45,755 bases of DNA from Candidatus Aquivivens invisus (lineage in GTDB: Bacteria > Omnitrophota > Gorgyraeia > Aquiviventales > Aquiviventaceae). Every line of letters begins with the position of its first letter. Within the stretch, counting starts at the first letter, position 1. Shown in pieces: positions 35,211 to 43,121 of this stretch. The notes beneath the pieces are model-generated. The model ran no database searches. It was not told where the DNA came from and was given only the letters and a program-made list of their open reading frames with translations. A program made the position numbers and the translations under genes. The stretch is from contig MHGA01000044.1 in the NCBI GenBank assembly GCA_001804415.1, forward strand, positions 1-45,755. The letters run 5' to 3'.

Positions 35211-35646
35211 GGTTATAGGAGCGCTCCAACGCTTTGAGGACGTCCGTGGGGGTGCTGATGAACGCCTGCACGACACAGTTGGTGAGCATCTCGATATCCT
35301 CGATGGCCTGGATATTGGACGGATCGGCCATGCTCACCGTCAGGGCATTCCCGACCCGATCAATCGGAATGACGCAGTACTGCCGCGCCACATGTTCAGG
35401 AATCAACCGCACCATGCTATCGTCGAGCTCATAGTTCTCCAGGGGAAGATAGGGGAACCCGTATTGGGCTGTCAGCGCCAACGCGATTTCCTCCTCGCTC
35501 GCAAATCCGAGCTGCGTCAACACCTGGCCCAGCAATCCGCCGTGCGTCCGCTGGTACGCCAAGGCCTCTTCGAGGTGCTTGGGGCTAATCACCCCGCGCT
35601 CCAGCAGGACTTCCCCCAGTTTTTTGGTCACCACGCGCCGTGCCAT
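35182..35646 (-). CDS. Standalone MshEN (GspE N-terminal) domain protein
   Basis: A 154-aa protein consisting of just the N-terminal domain of PilB/GspE ATPases: KLGEVLLERGVISPKHLEEA, LAYQRTHGGLLGQVLTQLGF, LTAQYGFPYLPLENYELDDS and PEHVARQYCVIPIDRVGNAL. No Walker motifs are present. MshEN modules bind c-di-GMP through two 24-residue motifs; the spaced Leu/Gly pattern needed is visible (GEVLLERGVISPKHLEEAL, LGQVLTQLGFASEEEIALAL). It overlaps pilB and follows pilT by 21 bases. A c-di-GMP-sensing subunit or regulator of the two PilBs is the likely role, by inference. Confidence 0.82.
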   Translation of the reverse strand: MARRVVTKKLGEVLLERGVISPKHLEEALAYQRTHGGLLGQVLTQLGFASEEEIALALTAQYGFPYLPLENYELDDSMVRLIPEHVARQYCVIPIDRVGNALTVSMADPSNIQAIEDIEMLTNCVVQAFISTPTDVLKALERSYNHGKSEGTAH

Positions 35647-35667
35647 TTTGTCGGATTACATCTTTTT

Positions 35668-36744
35668 TTACCGGTTCATGAGCCGCAGCAGATCATCGGG
35701 ATCGCTCGACCGGGCCATCGCCTCATCCCCGGTGATCGCGCGGTTGACGTAGAGTTCGTAGAGCGCCTGGTTCATCGTGCGCATGCCTTCCTTTTGGCCG
35801 GTCTGGATCACCGAGTAGAGCTGGTGGACTTTTGACTCGCGGATCAAGGACCGCACCGCGTGGTTGGCGATCAGCACCTCCGTCGCCAGCGCCCGGCCCT
35901 TCCCGCCGGCTTTCGGGACCAGCTGTTGGGAGATGATCGCCAGGAGCTCCATGGAGAGCTGCACCTTGACCTGATTCTGCTGGTGGGAGGGAAACACGTC
36001 GACAATCCGGTTGGCGGTCTGCACCGCATCGGAGGTATGGAGGGTCGCCAGGACCAGATGCCCGGTCTCCGCGACCACCAGGGCCGTCTCAATCGTCTCC
36101 AGATCGCGCATCTCTCCCACGAGGATGACATCAGGGTCTTGACGCAGGATGTACTTCAGCGCCTGGGCGAATGAGCGCGTATCCGGGCCGACCTCGCGCT
36201 GGTCGAGAATCGCCTTCTTCGAGGTATGGATGTATTCGATCGGATCTTCCACGGTGATGATATGGCACTGGGTCGTGTGATTGATGTGATCGACCATCGC
36301 GGCTAAGGTCGTCGTCTTGCCGGAGCCCGTCGCGCCGGTGATCAGGACCAGCCCTTTGGGTTTTTCGCACAGCGAGGTCATAATCGGAACTGGAAGCCCC
36401 AGGTCTGAAAAATTCATGATCTGCAAGGGGAGCATCCGGATCGCTAGGCCCACATAGCCCTGTTGCACGAAGCAGTTGCCCCGGAACCTGGCGAGTCCCG
36501 TAATCGTGAAAGAGAAATCCAGCTCTTTCCAGCGCTCGAATCGCTCGATCTTCTCCGGGGAGAGGAGACTGTACGCGAGCTCCCGCACCTGCTCCCCGCT
36601 CAGCGCTCCGTGATCGGTGGGCACCAATCGGTCATCGATCCGGAGGAAGGGCGGGAGCGTGGCCGTCAGGTGGAGATCGGTCGCGCGCTGCTCCACCATC
36701 AGACGCAAGAGGTGTTCCATGGTCGGCGTCGTGAGCGTTGGCAT
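35668..36744 (-). CDS. pilT: Pilus retraction ATPase PilT
   Basis: Powers pilus retraction for twitching motility. The 358-aa protein has the PilT N-terminal PAS-like domain (ATDLHLTATLPPFLRIDDRL), Walker A GATGSGKTTTLAAM, Walker B VILVGEMRDLETIETAL and the PilT-specific AIRNLIRE-like motif written here as AVRSLIRESK. Length and lack of a zinc site separate it from the PilBs. It sits between the degenerate GGDEF gene and the MshEN gene. Confidence 0.94.
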   Translation of the reverse strand: MPTLTTPTMEHLLRLMVEQRATDLHLTATLPPFLRIDDRLVPTDHGALSGEQVRELAYSLLSPEKIERFERWKELDFSFTITGLARFRGNCFVQQGYVGLAIRMLPLQIMNFSDLGLPVPIMTSLCEKPKGLVLITGATGSGKTTTLAAMVDHINHTTQCHIITVEDPIEYIHTSKKAILDQREVGPDTRSFAQALKYILRQDPDVILVGEMRDLETIETALVVAETGHLVLATLHTSDAVQTANRIVDVFPSHQQNQVKVQLSMELLAIISQQLVPKAGGKGRALATEVLIANHAVRSLIRESKVHQLYSVIQTGQKEGMRTMNQALYELYVNRAITGDEAMARSSDPDDLLRLMNR

Positions 36745-36756
36745 CGCGTGCTCCTG

Positions 36757-38208
36757 TTACGCGCCGGCCCCTGTCGGCGCACCGGCGCCCACGGGGTGCA
36801 GCGAGGTCGACGCTTTCTCAATCAAGTCATCCCCCGTCATCCCGTCAAGGGGGTTTTCGGCAATCCCCACCTCCAACCTGAGCGGCGTGGCCCCGTTGGA
36901 GAACTCGGCGAACGTGGTCAGGAGCCGCCGGCCCAGCTCGTCCGAGATCTCCAGGGCTTGGCGCTTGTTCCGTTCCGGCAGCAGGGCGACGATCTCGTTG
37001 CCAGGGAAGCGCCCCACCCGATCGATCTCGGTGACCGATTCTTGAACGAACCGCGCCACCTTTTTCAGGATCCGCTCGGCCTCCGGCTCGCCGCATCGCT
37101 GGCGGAACTCGGCCAGGCCGTGCATCCGGAACATCACGAAGCCGCACGGGCGCTGGTACATGATCGCCCGCTTGATCTCCTCATCAAGCCGCCGCTTGAT
37201 GTAACGCTCGTTGTAGACGCCGGTGAGCTCATCGCGAATGGTCAGGGTCTTGGCCTTGCGCAGCAAGACTTCATTCTCGATCGCGATGGACGTCTGCTTG
37301 GCGAACACCTTGACGAGATCGATCCACTCGGGGGTCCAGGTATACCGATCCGTCCGATTCCCCATGCCCAGGACCCCGACCTTGTGGGTCCGCATCGTCA
37401 CGGGCTGCAAGATCACATTCGGCTTTCCCAGCTGCTCCCAGAAATTCCTCAGGGCCTCCGGCGGAGGATGCCCGTGGTCAATCACCGTCTGGCCGGTCTC
37501 GGCGGGAAGCGGGTGGAGGAGGTTCACATCGAGTTGTGAGGCCCGCTTCAAGGTAAAGGCCAGATCCTCGACAGGCTGCAGCGCGAGCAGGCTGAACCCT
37601 TGATCCTCCTGGAGTGCCAGCTTCTCCACGATCAGCTCCAGGATGACGTCCAGCTCCGTGCCGCTGCCAAGCAGCTCTCCGATCTGCAGCAACCCGGAGA
37701 GCATCACGACCCGCCTGTTGATCTCCAGGTTCATCTCATTGGTCTTCTCGCCGAACTTGTTGAGCTCGGACATGTCGGTGCGGATTCTCGACGTCAACTG
37801 GTTCAAGGCTGCGGTGAGGTCGCTCAACTCATCGTCGTCCTCGGAGACAGGGAGCTGCCGGTCAAACTCGCCCGTCGCGGCGATGGCCTTCGCCTCCTGG
37901 CTGAGCCGGATGACCGGCGTGATGAGCTTGATCGTCAGATAGATGCTTCCCAGGAACGCGATGCAGGCGGTCAGGGTAATCAGCCCGATCAGCCACCAGG
38001 TCACCGCGGCGGAGTTTTCGATGATCGGGAACCAGCGCTCCAGTTGGTAGAACTCGCGCACGGACGGCAGGCCGAACCACCCCGCCATCAGGATCAACAT
38101 GATGAGGGGGATCACGGACATCAAAATGAACGAGAGGGTCAATTTCACCCGCAATCCCTGGGGGGCCATCCTCAATCCCCGAATCACATGGACGGCGAAT
38201 TCACGCAT
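36757..38208 (-). CDS. Membrane HAMP-GAF protein with a degenerate GGDEF domain
   Basis: The 483-aa protein starts MREFAVHVIRGLRM. It has two membrane segments (LTLSFILMSVIPLIMLILMAG, WLIGLITLTACIAFLGSIYL), a HAMP domain, a GAF-like domain (about 170-310) and a C-terminal GGDEF domain (DELTGVYNERYIKRRLDEEI). The signature reads PGNEI in place of GGDEF, and the RxxD inhibitory site reads TEID, so cyclase activity is unlikely. It may instead bind nucleotide or act as a scaffold. It overlaps the preceding small gene by 8 bases with a GGAGG site, directly under the c-di-GMP riboswitch. Confidence 0.85.
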   Translation of the reverse strand: MREFAVHVIRGLRMAPQGLRVKLTLSFILMSVIPLIMLILMAGWFGLPSVREFYQLERWFPIIENSAAVTWWLIGLITLTACIAFLGSIYLTIKLITPVIRLSQEAKAIAATGEFDRQLPVSEDDDELSDLTAALNQLTSRIRTDMSELNKFGEKTNEMNLEINRRVVMLSGLLQIGELLGSGTELDVILELIVEKLALQEDQGFSLLALQPVEDLAFTLKRASQLDVNLLHPLPAETGQTVIDHGHPPPEALRNFWEQLGKPNVILQPVTMRTHKVGVLGMGNRTDRYTWTPEWIDLVKVFAKQTSIAIENEVLLRKAKTLTIRDELTGVYNERYIKRRLDEEIKRAIMYQRPCGFVMFRMHGLAEFRQRCGEPEAERILKKVARFVQESVTEIDRVGRFPGNEIVALLPERNKRQALEISDELGRRLLTTFAEFSNGATPLRLEVGIAENPLDGMTGDDLIEKASTSLHPVGAGAPTGAGA

Positions 38209-38482
38209 GGGGTTTTCCTCCTCGAGTTTTGCGAAGGATCGCAAGAATCCGCTGCTCAAATTGTTCGGGGCTGTGGATGCCTTCCCCATTGAGGTGGCAG
38301 GCTCGCAGCGCGTTGACCATCGCCGATAAGATCTGCGTGCGGGAAAGCTTGACGCCGGCGGAAAAGAGGGCGTCCTTGCCCAGCTTATCCAGAAAATCCA
38401 CCTGGTCGCGGTTCAGGCAGGCAATGACGCGGTGGGCGTGCTGGGAATTTGTTGGAAGGGTCGGCTGGCGAGAATGCGTCAT
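38201..38482 (-). CDS. Hypothetical 93-aa protein, first gene behind the c-di-GMP riboswitch
   Basis: The sequence VIACLNRDQVDFLDKLGKDA followed by KLSRTQILSAMVNAL resembles a ribbon-helix-helix (CopG/Arc-like) fold, one strand and two helices, but I cannot name the family. ATG 38482 lies only 2 bases after the 3' strand of the riboswitch P1 helix, and no Shine-Dalgarno is found at normal distance, suggesting that translation is directly gated by the aptamer. It overlaps the GGDEF-like gene by 8 bases. Confidence 0.65.
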   Translation of the reverse strand: MTHSRQPTLPTNSQHAHRVIACLNRDQVDFLDKLGKDALFSAGVKLSRTQILSAMVNALRACHLNGEGIHSPEQFEQRILAILRKTRGGKPHA

Positions 38483-38484
38483 CG

Positions 38485-38628
38485 TCGTTTGGTAACCCCA
38501 CTGCCCTCCTCACGAGGGCTGGTAGTTTTGCGTCCCCCGATTACTCGGCCCCCCCATGTTTTGCTTCGCAAAACAAGCCGGGGGGTTCAGCCGTTGCTTC
38601 GGCTGAAGGTTTGCCCTGAGACAAACGA
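38485..38628 (-). ncRNA. Cyclic-di-GMP-I (GEMM-I) riboswitch with an expanded P2 arm
   Basis: On the minus strand: P1 strand TCGTTTG, then CAGGGCAAACC, a P2 region, GGGGGACGCAAA, P3 (ACT-ACCA-GCCCTC / GAGGGC-AGT), GGGGTTACC and the closing P1 strand CAAACGA. These match the GEMM-I consensus blocks closely, and the ligand-reading position in GGGC is G, as expected for c-di-GMP. P2, normally a short tetraloop stem, is replaced by two hairpins: TTCAGCCG / CGGCTGAA and the C-run/G-run palindrome at 38549-38585. The promoter at 38637-38666 places the RNA start right before P1. Confidence 0.88.
38549..38585. repeat. C-run/G-run palindrome inserted in the riboswitch (copy 3)
   Basis: Seven C, then GTTTTGC (38558-38564), loop TTC, GCAAAAC (38568-38574), a spacer and six G (38580-38585). 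Shares the TTTGCTTCGCAAA centre with the two rnpB copies. Confidence 0.85.
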
Positions 38629-38636
38629 TCAGTTGA

Positions 38637-38666
38637 ACTATATCACATGGATGGCAAATGCATCAA
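38637..38666 (-). promoter_or_regulatory. Promoter of the riboswitch-1 pilus operon
   Basis: Minus-strand TTGATG (38661-38666), 18-bp spacer, TATAGT (38637-38642). The predicted start at about 38630 begins the aptamer P1 helix, which supports both calls. Confidence 0.75.
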
Positions 38667-38720
38667 GGGCACTTGTCCCCAACGCACCTCCTCATCTCGT
38701 GCACTTGTGCAGTTTTCGTC

Positions 38721-38755
38721 TTTGTCACTTGTCCCTTGTCACTTGTCGCTTGTCA
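38721..38755. repeat. Five CTTGTCA-type heptamers after rodA
   Basis: Five tandem units (TTTGTCA, CTTGTCC, CTTGTCA, CTTGTCG, CTTGTCA) end three bases from the rodA stop codon. Confidence 0.9.
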
Positions 38756-38758
38756 CTC

Positions 38759-39826
38759 TCAAAAGCGCGTCCCGAACCGGCGGATGCTCTGCAAGAGCCC
38801 GATGGCGATCCACGTCATGACCATCGCGGATCCCCCGTAACTCACGAGCGGCAAGGGAATCCCCACGACAGGACACATCCCCATCACCATGCCCATGTTG
38901 ACGATGGCCTGATAGCTGAGCCACGACACCAGCGCGGTGGCAAGCAGCCGCCCCTCCGGCTCCGAATTGTCGGAGGCGATCCGCACCCCCCGCCAGATCA
39001 GGCAGCCGAAAAGCCCCACCACCACCACGCCGCCCGCAAACCCCCACTCCTCGCCGATGACCGAGTAGAGGAAATCGGCGTGACGTTCGGGCAGGAAGTT
39101 GAGCTGATTCTGGGTGCCTGCCATCCAGCCTCGTCCCAGCCACTGGCCGGAGCCAATACTGATCATCGATTGAATAATGGTATACCCCGCCCCCAGCGGA
39201 TCGATCTGCGGATTCACAAACACGGACAGGCGCACGCGCTGATAGTCATGCAGGAGGTGCCAGCCGACCGGCAGCAGCCCGATGCCGACCACGAACAACC
39301 CCAGCCACTGCCGCCTGGTCATGCCCGCCACCCACACCACGCCCAGCCACATCGCCCAGAGAATGGAGGCGGACCCCAGGTCCGGTTGGGCGAGAATCAG
39401 CGCTGCCGGCACTCCCACGAGCCCGCCCGACAGGAGCAGGTGCCGCAGCGAAAGCCGCTCGGACTGATGGCCGAGGTAGCGGGCCAGCACGCAGGCGGTG
39501 GACAGCTTGGCAATCTCTGAGGGCTGGAGGCTCACCCCTCCGATCATCAACCATCGCGCCGCGCCTAATTTGATCGTCCCGGCCAGCTCCACCGCGATCA
39601 ACAGGAGGAGGGCGGCTGCGTACAACGGGGCGGCCAGGTGGCTCCAATGGTGGTAGGCCACCCGCGAGGCCAGAAGGGCGGCTCCGCCGCCCAGGACGAT
39701 CCACAAGCCCTGCCGCCACACCAGCGAGGGATTGAGCGTGGCCGCGGCGCTGCGCAACGCCACCAGACTGACGAGCGAGAGCGCGGCCGCCACCGCCCAC
39801 AGCACCCAATCCTCCCGAGCCTTCAT
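38759..39826 (-). CDS. rodA: Rod shape-determining lipid II glycosyltransferase RodA
   Basis: SEDS-family peptidoglycan polymerase of the elongasome. The 355-aa polytopic protein starts MKAREDWVLWAV. It has the SEDS motifs RWLMIGGVSLQPSEIAKL, AQPDLGSASILWAM and PLVSYGGSAMVMTWIAIGLL, with the PSE and PDLG residues intact. It follows mrdA by 34 bases. The longer frame to 39883 overlaps mrdA and is rejected. Confidence 0.94.
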   Translation of the reverse strand: MKAREDWVLWAVAAALSLVSLVALRSAAATLNPSLVWRQGLWIVLGGGAALLASRVAYHHWSHLAAPLYAAALLLLIAVELAGTIKLGAARWLMIGGVSLQPSEIAKLSTACVLARYLGHQSERLSLRHLLLSGGLVGVPAALILAQPDLGSASILWAMWLGVVWVAGMTRRQWLGLFVVGIGLLPVGWHLLHDYQRVRLSVFVNPQIDPLGAGYTIIQSMISIGSGQWLGRGWMAGTQNQLNFLPERHADFLYSVIGEEWGFAGGVVVVGLFGCLIWRGVRIASDNSEPEGRLLATALVSWLSYQAIVNMGMVMGMCPVVGIPLPLVSYGGSAMVMTWIAIGLLQSIRRFGTRF

Positions 39827-39860
39827 CGTGGTTTGTTGAATGCGAACCTTACACAAGTTA

Positions 39861-41549
39861 TTACTGCCGGAGGCTCTCCTCACAAATCACCTTGGCGATG
39901 GAGGCTGGCAGCCCTCCCCCTGATCCGCCATACTCCGCCACGATCGCCATGGCGAGGCGCGGGGCCTCGGCTGGACAGAACCCCACAAACCACCCATGCG
40001 TTTGTCCCGGTCGATGGGTTTGCGCCGTCCCGGTTTTTCCGGCGATGCGCACCTGGTCGCTCCGGGCCGTCACGCCGGTCCCGATCGGCTCGTTGACCAC
40101 CGCGATCATGGCGCGGCGAATGATCTCAATCGACTGCCGGGACCATCCCAGCGGCCGACTCGCTGGAGGAGGAATGGCCTGACCGCCGACCTCGGCGACG
40201 ATCCAGGGCGTGACGAGTCGCCCGCCGTTGGCAATCGCGCTGACCATCACCGCGACTTGGATCGGGGTCACCAAAATCTGCCCCTGCCCGATCGCCAGCA
40301 GCGCCACCTCGCCTTCGGTCAGCCGCCGATCCACCGGGAGATGCCCCCGTTGTTCCTCCATCACCCATCCGGTTGGGCGTCCCAGGCCGACTTGCGCGAG
40401 CTGCGCGCGAAGACGCGAAATCCCCACCCGGCGGCCGACCTGCATGAAGTAGACGTTGCAGGACTGCTGCAACGCTTCGCGCAACGACACGACCCCGTGG
40501 CCGTCCCGATTCCAGCAATGAAACCGGCGGTCGCCAAGGAGCAGCGAGCCGCGGCACTCAACCGACCACTCGGGACGGACCACGTGATGCTCGAGCGCGG
40601 CCATGGCGGTCATGAGTTTGAGGATGGAGCCCGGCAGGTAGACGCCGTCCGTGGCGCGGTTGAGCAGCGGCGAGGCCGGGTCCTGCAAGAGGCGCCGGAT
40701 CTCCGGCTGGCGCTGCTCGGCAAACACGTTCGGATCAAACCCCGGCCGGCTCACCATCGCCAGGACTTCCCCGGTTGAGGGGTTGAGCACCACGCAGGCG
40801 CCGGCTTGAGACCCGAACTGACGTTCGATGGCGGCCTGCAGCTTGGCATCGAGGGTCAACGCCACGGATTCTCCTGGAAGCGGCGGACGGAACCCCAGGA
40901 CGCGGCGCTGCCGCCCCCGATGATCGACCTCGATGAGCGACCCGCCGGCGCGGCCGTGAAGCAACTGATCCAGCTGCCACTCAAGCCCGGCCCGACCCAC
41001 GAGATCGTGAGGACGCACCCCGTACGTCTTGAGGACCGGAAAGGCTTCGGCGCTCGGTTCCCCCAAATACCCGATCACATGGGCCGCAACCTCCCCAAGG
41101 GGATAGACCCTGGTCGCCACCGGCTCGACCAGCACGCCGGGCAACTGCCAGCGCGCTTCTTCAACACGCAGCGCCACGCGCTTTGCCACCGGATTGAGAA
41201 TGGGCGCGGGCAAAAACGGGAAGCTCCGAGACTGCGCAAACGCTCGGGACAGCTGCGCCGTGGACGTGCTGGTCAGGCGGCTGACGCGCGCGAGGACCGG
41301 TTCAACCGGCCCGGCTTCTTGCGGGATGATGGCGAGCCTGAAGGCCAGATGATTCGTGGCCAACTGTCGACCCGCGCGATCCAGCAGCAGGCCGCGAGGA
41401 GCCAACCGGGGAATCACACGAATGCGATTGCGTTCAGCCGAGGCTCGGAAGCTTGCCCCATGAAGGAGCTGGAGATCAGCCAGACGAATCACCAGGAGAC
41501 TTAAGCCCAGCCACGCGGCTCGGTGAAACCACGTCAGTCGGGTCGCCAT
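39861..41549 (-). CDS. mrdA: Penicillin-binding protein 2
   Basis: Transpeptidase partner of RodA. The 562-aa protein starts MATRLTWFHRAAWLGL with one membrane anchor, then the PBP dimerisation domain (about 40-220) and the transpeptidase domain with SxxK (PGSILKLMTAM), SxN (QQSCNVYF) and KTG (IAGKTGTAQTH). Sixteen extra N-terminal codons in the longer frame come from the dyad element at 41550-41663. That element directly abuts the start, so the ribosome site is a poor GGTGGGGG. Confidence 0.95.
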   Translation of the reverse strand: MATRLTWFHRAAWLGLSLLVIRLADLQLLHGASFRASAERNRIRVIPRLAPRGLLLDRAGRQLATNHLAFRLAIIPQEAGPVEPVLARVSRLTSTSTAQLSRAFAQSRSFPFLPAPILNPVAKRVALRVEEARWQLPGVLVEPVATRVYPLGEVAAHVIGYLGEPSAEAFPVLKTYGVRPHDLVGRAGLEWQLDQLLHGRAGGSLIEVDHRGRQRRVLGFRPPLPGESVALTLDAKLQAAIERQFGSQAGACVVLNPSTGEVLAMVSRPGFDPNVFAEQRQPEIRRLLQDPASPLLNRATDGVYLPGSILKLMTAMAALEHHVVRPEWSVECRGSLLLGDRRFHCWNRDGHGVVSLREALQQSCNVYFMQVGRRVGISRLRAQLAQVGLGRPTGWVMEEQRGHLPVDRRLTEGEVALLAIGQGQILVTPIQVAVMVSAIANGGRLVTPWIVAEVGGQAIPPPASRPLGWSRQSIEIIRRAMIAVVNEPIGTGVTARSDQVRIAGKTGTAQTHRPGQTHGWFVGFCPAEAPRLAMAIVAEYGGSGGGLPASIAKVICEESLRQ

Positions 41550-41663
41550 CCCCCCACCTGTCGCAGGGTCCCGCCCATGGGCGGGACCAGTTGCCATGTC
41601 CTCAACACACTTGCCCAGGCCGTCATGGCAAACCAGCCTATGGCTGGTCCGCCAGGTGGGGGG
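41550..41663. repeat. 114-bp multi-stem dyad between mreD and mrdA
   Basis: Outer arms CCCCCCACCTG (41550-41560) and CAGGTGGGGGG (41653-41663), a perfect 22-bp palindrome at 41567-41588 with a GTCCCGCC / GGCGGGAC core, and a 7-bp-arm stem ACCAGCC / GGCTGGT (41632-41648). It encodes the last residues of MreD and touches the mrdA start codon. Confidence 0.9.
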
Positions 41664-42102
41664 ACCATCGGCCAGGCATGAACGGAAGGAGGAGACACCC
41701 GCACCCCAGCGTCACGCCCCATCGCGTTGCGGCTAATAGGAAGGGGGCGTGCGGTAGAGGTCCAACCACCAGCAGCCACGCGCCCAGGAGCACGGCCTCG
41801 GCCACCCCGATCATGACAAGCGGCAAGACCCCTTGGCGAAGATCCCAGCGGGACGCAGCTGCTTTGATCAGCCACCCCACCCCAAGATAGGATGCCGCGG
41901 CCAGCAGCGGATGTCGAGCGGTCAGACACATCACCAGCAATGCGGTCACCAAGATGGGACGCGCGGTAGATGGCGTAGACGTCCTCGTCACCACGAGTGT
42001 GAGGACGATCAGCGTCAGATCAGGAACGACCCATGGAGAGGAAACCCATGAGCCCACCACAACCTGGAGGAGCACACCGATCGTCACGACCACTACGTCC
42101 AT
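41638..42102 (-). CDS. mreD: Rod shape-determining membrane protein MreD
   Basis: A 154-aa, very hydrophobic protein with five or so membrane helices, recognised by size, topology and position between mreC and mrdA; early segment SSPWVVPDLTLIVLTLVV has the PDL pattern typical of MreD. Its last residues (SPHLADQP) are encoded by the dyad repeat and may be an acquired tail. No clear ribosome site precedes the ATG; a heptamer tract begins 8 bases upstream. Confidence 0.82.
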   Translation of the reverse strand: MDVVVVTIGVLLQVVVGSWVSSPWVVPDLTLIVLTLVVTRTSTPSTARPILVTALLVMCLTARHPLLAAASYLGVGWLIKAAASRWDLRQGVLPLVMIGVAEAVLLGAWLLVVGPLPHAPFLLAATRWGVTLGCGCLLLPFMPGRWSPHLADQP

Positions 42103-42110
42103 GGGTTAAC

Positions 42111-42173
42111 TAAGCACTAAGCGACAAGCGACAAGCGACAAGGGACAAGTGACAAGTGACAAGTCACAAACAA
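42111..42173. repeat. Nine tandem 7-bp units between mreC and mreD
   Basis: Nine uninterrupted heptamers drifting from TAAGCAC through CAAGCGA to CAAGTGA and CAAGTCA. The rest of the spacer (42174-42333) shows no gene, only a short CTCACGTGAG palindrome. Confidence 0.92.
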
Positions 42174-42333
42174 CTGCTCTGTCGAAAAGCCACGAGGCGG
42201 CAGGCTAGGTCGCAGACTCCTCGGCTCCGCCAGCGGCGAGGGCTCACGTGAGGCCGGCGTCGCGAGGGGTGAGCGGGCATGGTCCCAGCACTAATTTTCG
42301 TATCACCTGTAGAGCCCATAAAACGGGTCAGCA

Positions 42334-43107
42334 TTAATGCTCAGGCTCGGCTTCGGACGCCGCGGGAGGCACGCACAGCACCTCTTCGAGCCGTCGCACC
42401 TTCACGGCGGGAGACACCCAGGCGGTCGTAGAGGCGGAGCGTTCATCGCGGGCCAGGCGCACGACCGTTCCCACCGCAAGCCCCGTTGGAAACGATCCCC
42501 CCAGCCCAGCCGTCACCACGCGATCGCCGATCTGGATGTCGGCTTCAAGATCCAGGTAGACAAACTCGATCAAGCTCCCACCCGTCCCCATCAGCAATCC
42601 GGATTCCCGAGAGCGCTCCACCAAGCCGGCCACGCGGCTGCTCGGATCAGTCAGGAGTACCGCGGTGCTGGTCGTCTCGTGCACCTGCAGGATGCGTCCC
42701 ACCAGGCCCTGCTCGTCGACCAAGACCGTCTCCGGCGCAATGCCGTCTCGCCTGCCCCGATCCACGAGCACCACGTGCTCGGTCGGCAGCACGGTTCTCC
42801 CGAGGATCGAGGCGACCACGCCAGGTTGCGAAGCCGCCTCCTGGAGCTGTTGGGCGCGGGTGAGACGCCTGATGGTCTCGCGCAGGCGAATGAGTTCGAG
42901 TTGATGCGACGCCAGCTCACGCCGAAGTGCCGCCTGCTGCTCGGAGAGCGCTGGAAGCGAAGGAAGCCAGGCCAGGATTCGCACCCCGCCGTGAAGGACG
43001 ACCAGCGGTGCTCGAAAGGCGATCGAGGCGAGATGCCGGAGGGGCTCCGAGAAAACCGCGACTCCTAGAAAAAGGAGGCACGCCACCACGGTGGGACGAC
43101 GCGGCAC
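42334..43107 (-). CDS. mreC: Rod shape-determining protein MreC
   Basis: The 257-aa periplasmic scaffold has an N-terminal anchor (TVVACLLFLGVAVFSEPL), a coiled coil (LSEQQAALRRELASHQLELIRLRETI; about 53-90) and the two beta domains (VLVDRGRRDGIAPETVLVDEQGLVGRI; GGSFPTGLAVGTVV). Length and motifs are normal. It lies 14 bases after mreB. Confidence 0.93.
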   Translation of the reverse strand: MPRRPTVVACLLFLGVAVFSEPLRHLASIAFRAPLVVLHGGVRILAWLPSLPALSEQQAALRRELASHQLELIRLRETIRRLTRAQQLQEAASQPGVVASILGRTVLPTEHVVLVDRGRRDGIAPETVLVDEQGLVGRILQVHETTSTAVLLTDPSSRVAGLVERSRESGLLMGTGGSLIEFVYLDLEADIQIGDRVVTAGLGGSFPTGLAVGTVVRLARDERSASTTAWVSPAVKVRRLEEVLCVPPAASEAEPEH

Positions 43108-43121
43108 ACTAAGAGGGGGGG

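Noticed and set aside
38721-42173. CRISPR array
   Set aside because: The tandem units are 7 bp with no spacers and differ between loci; no cas genes are present in the window.
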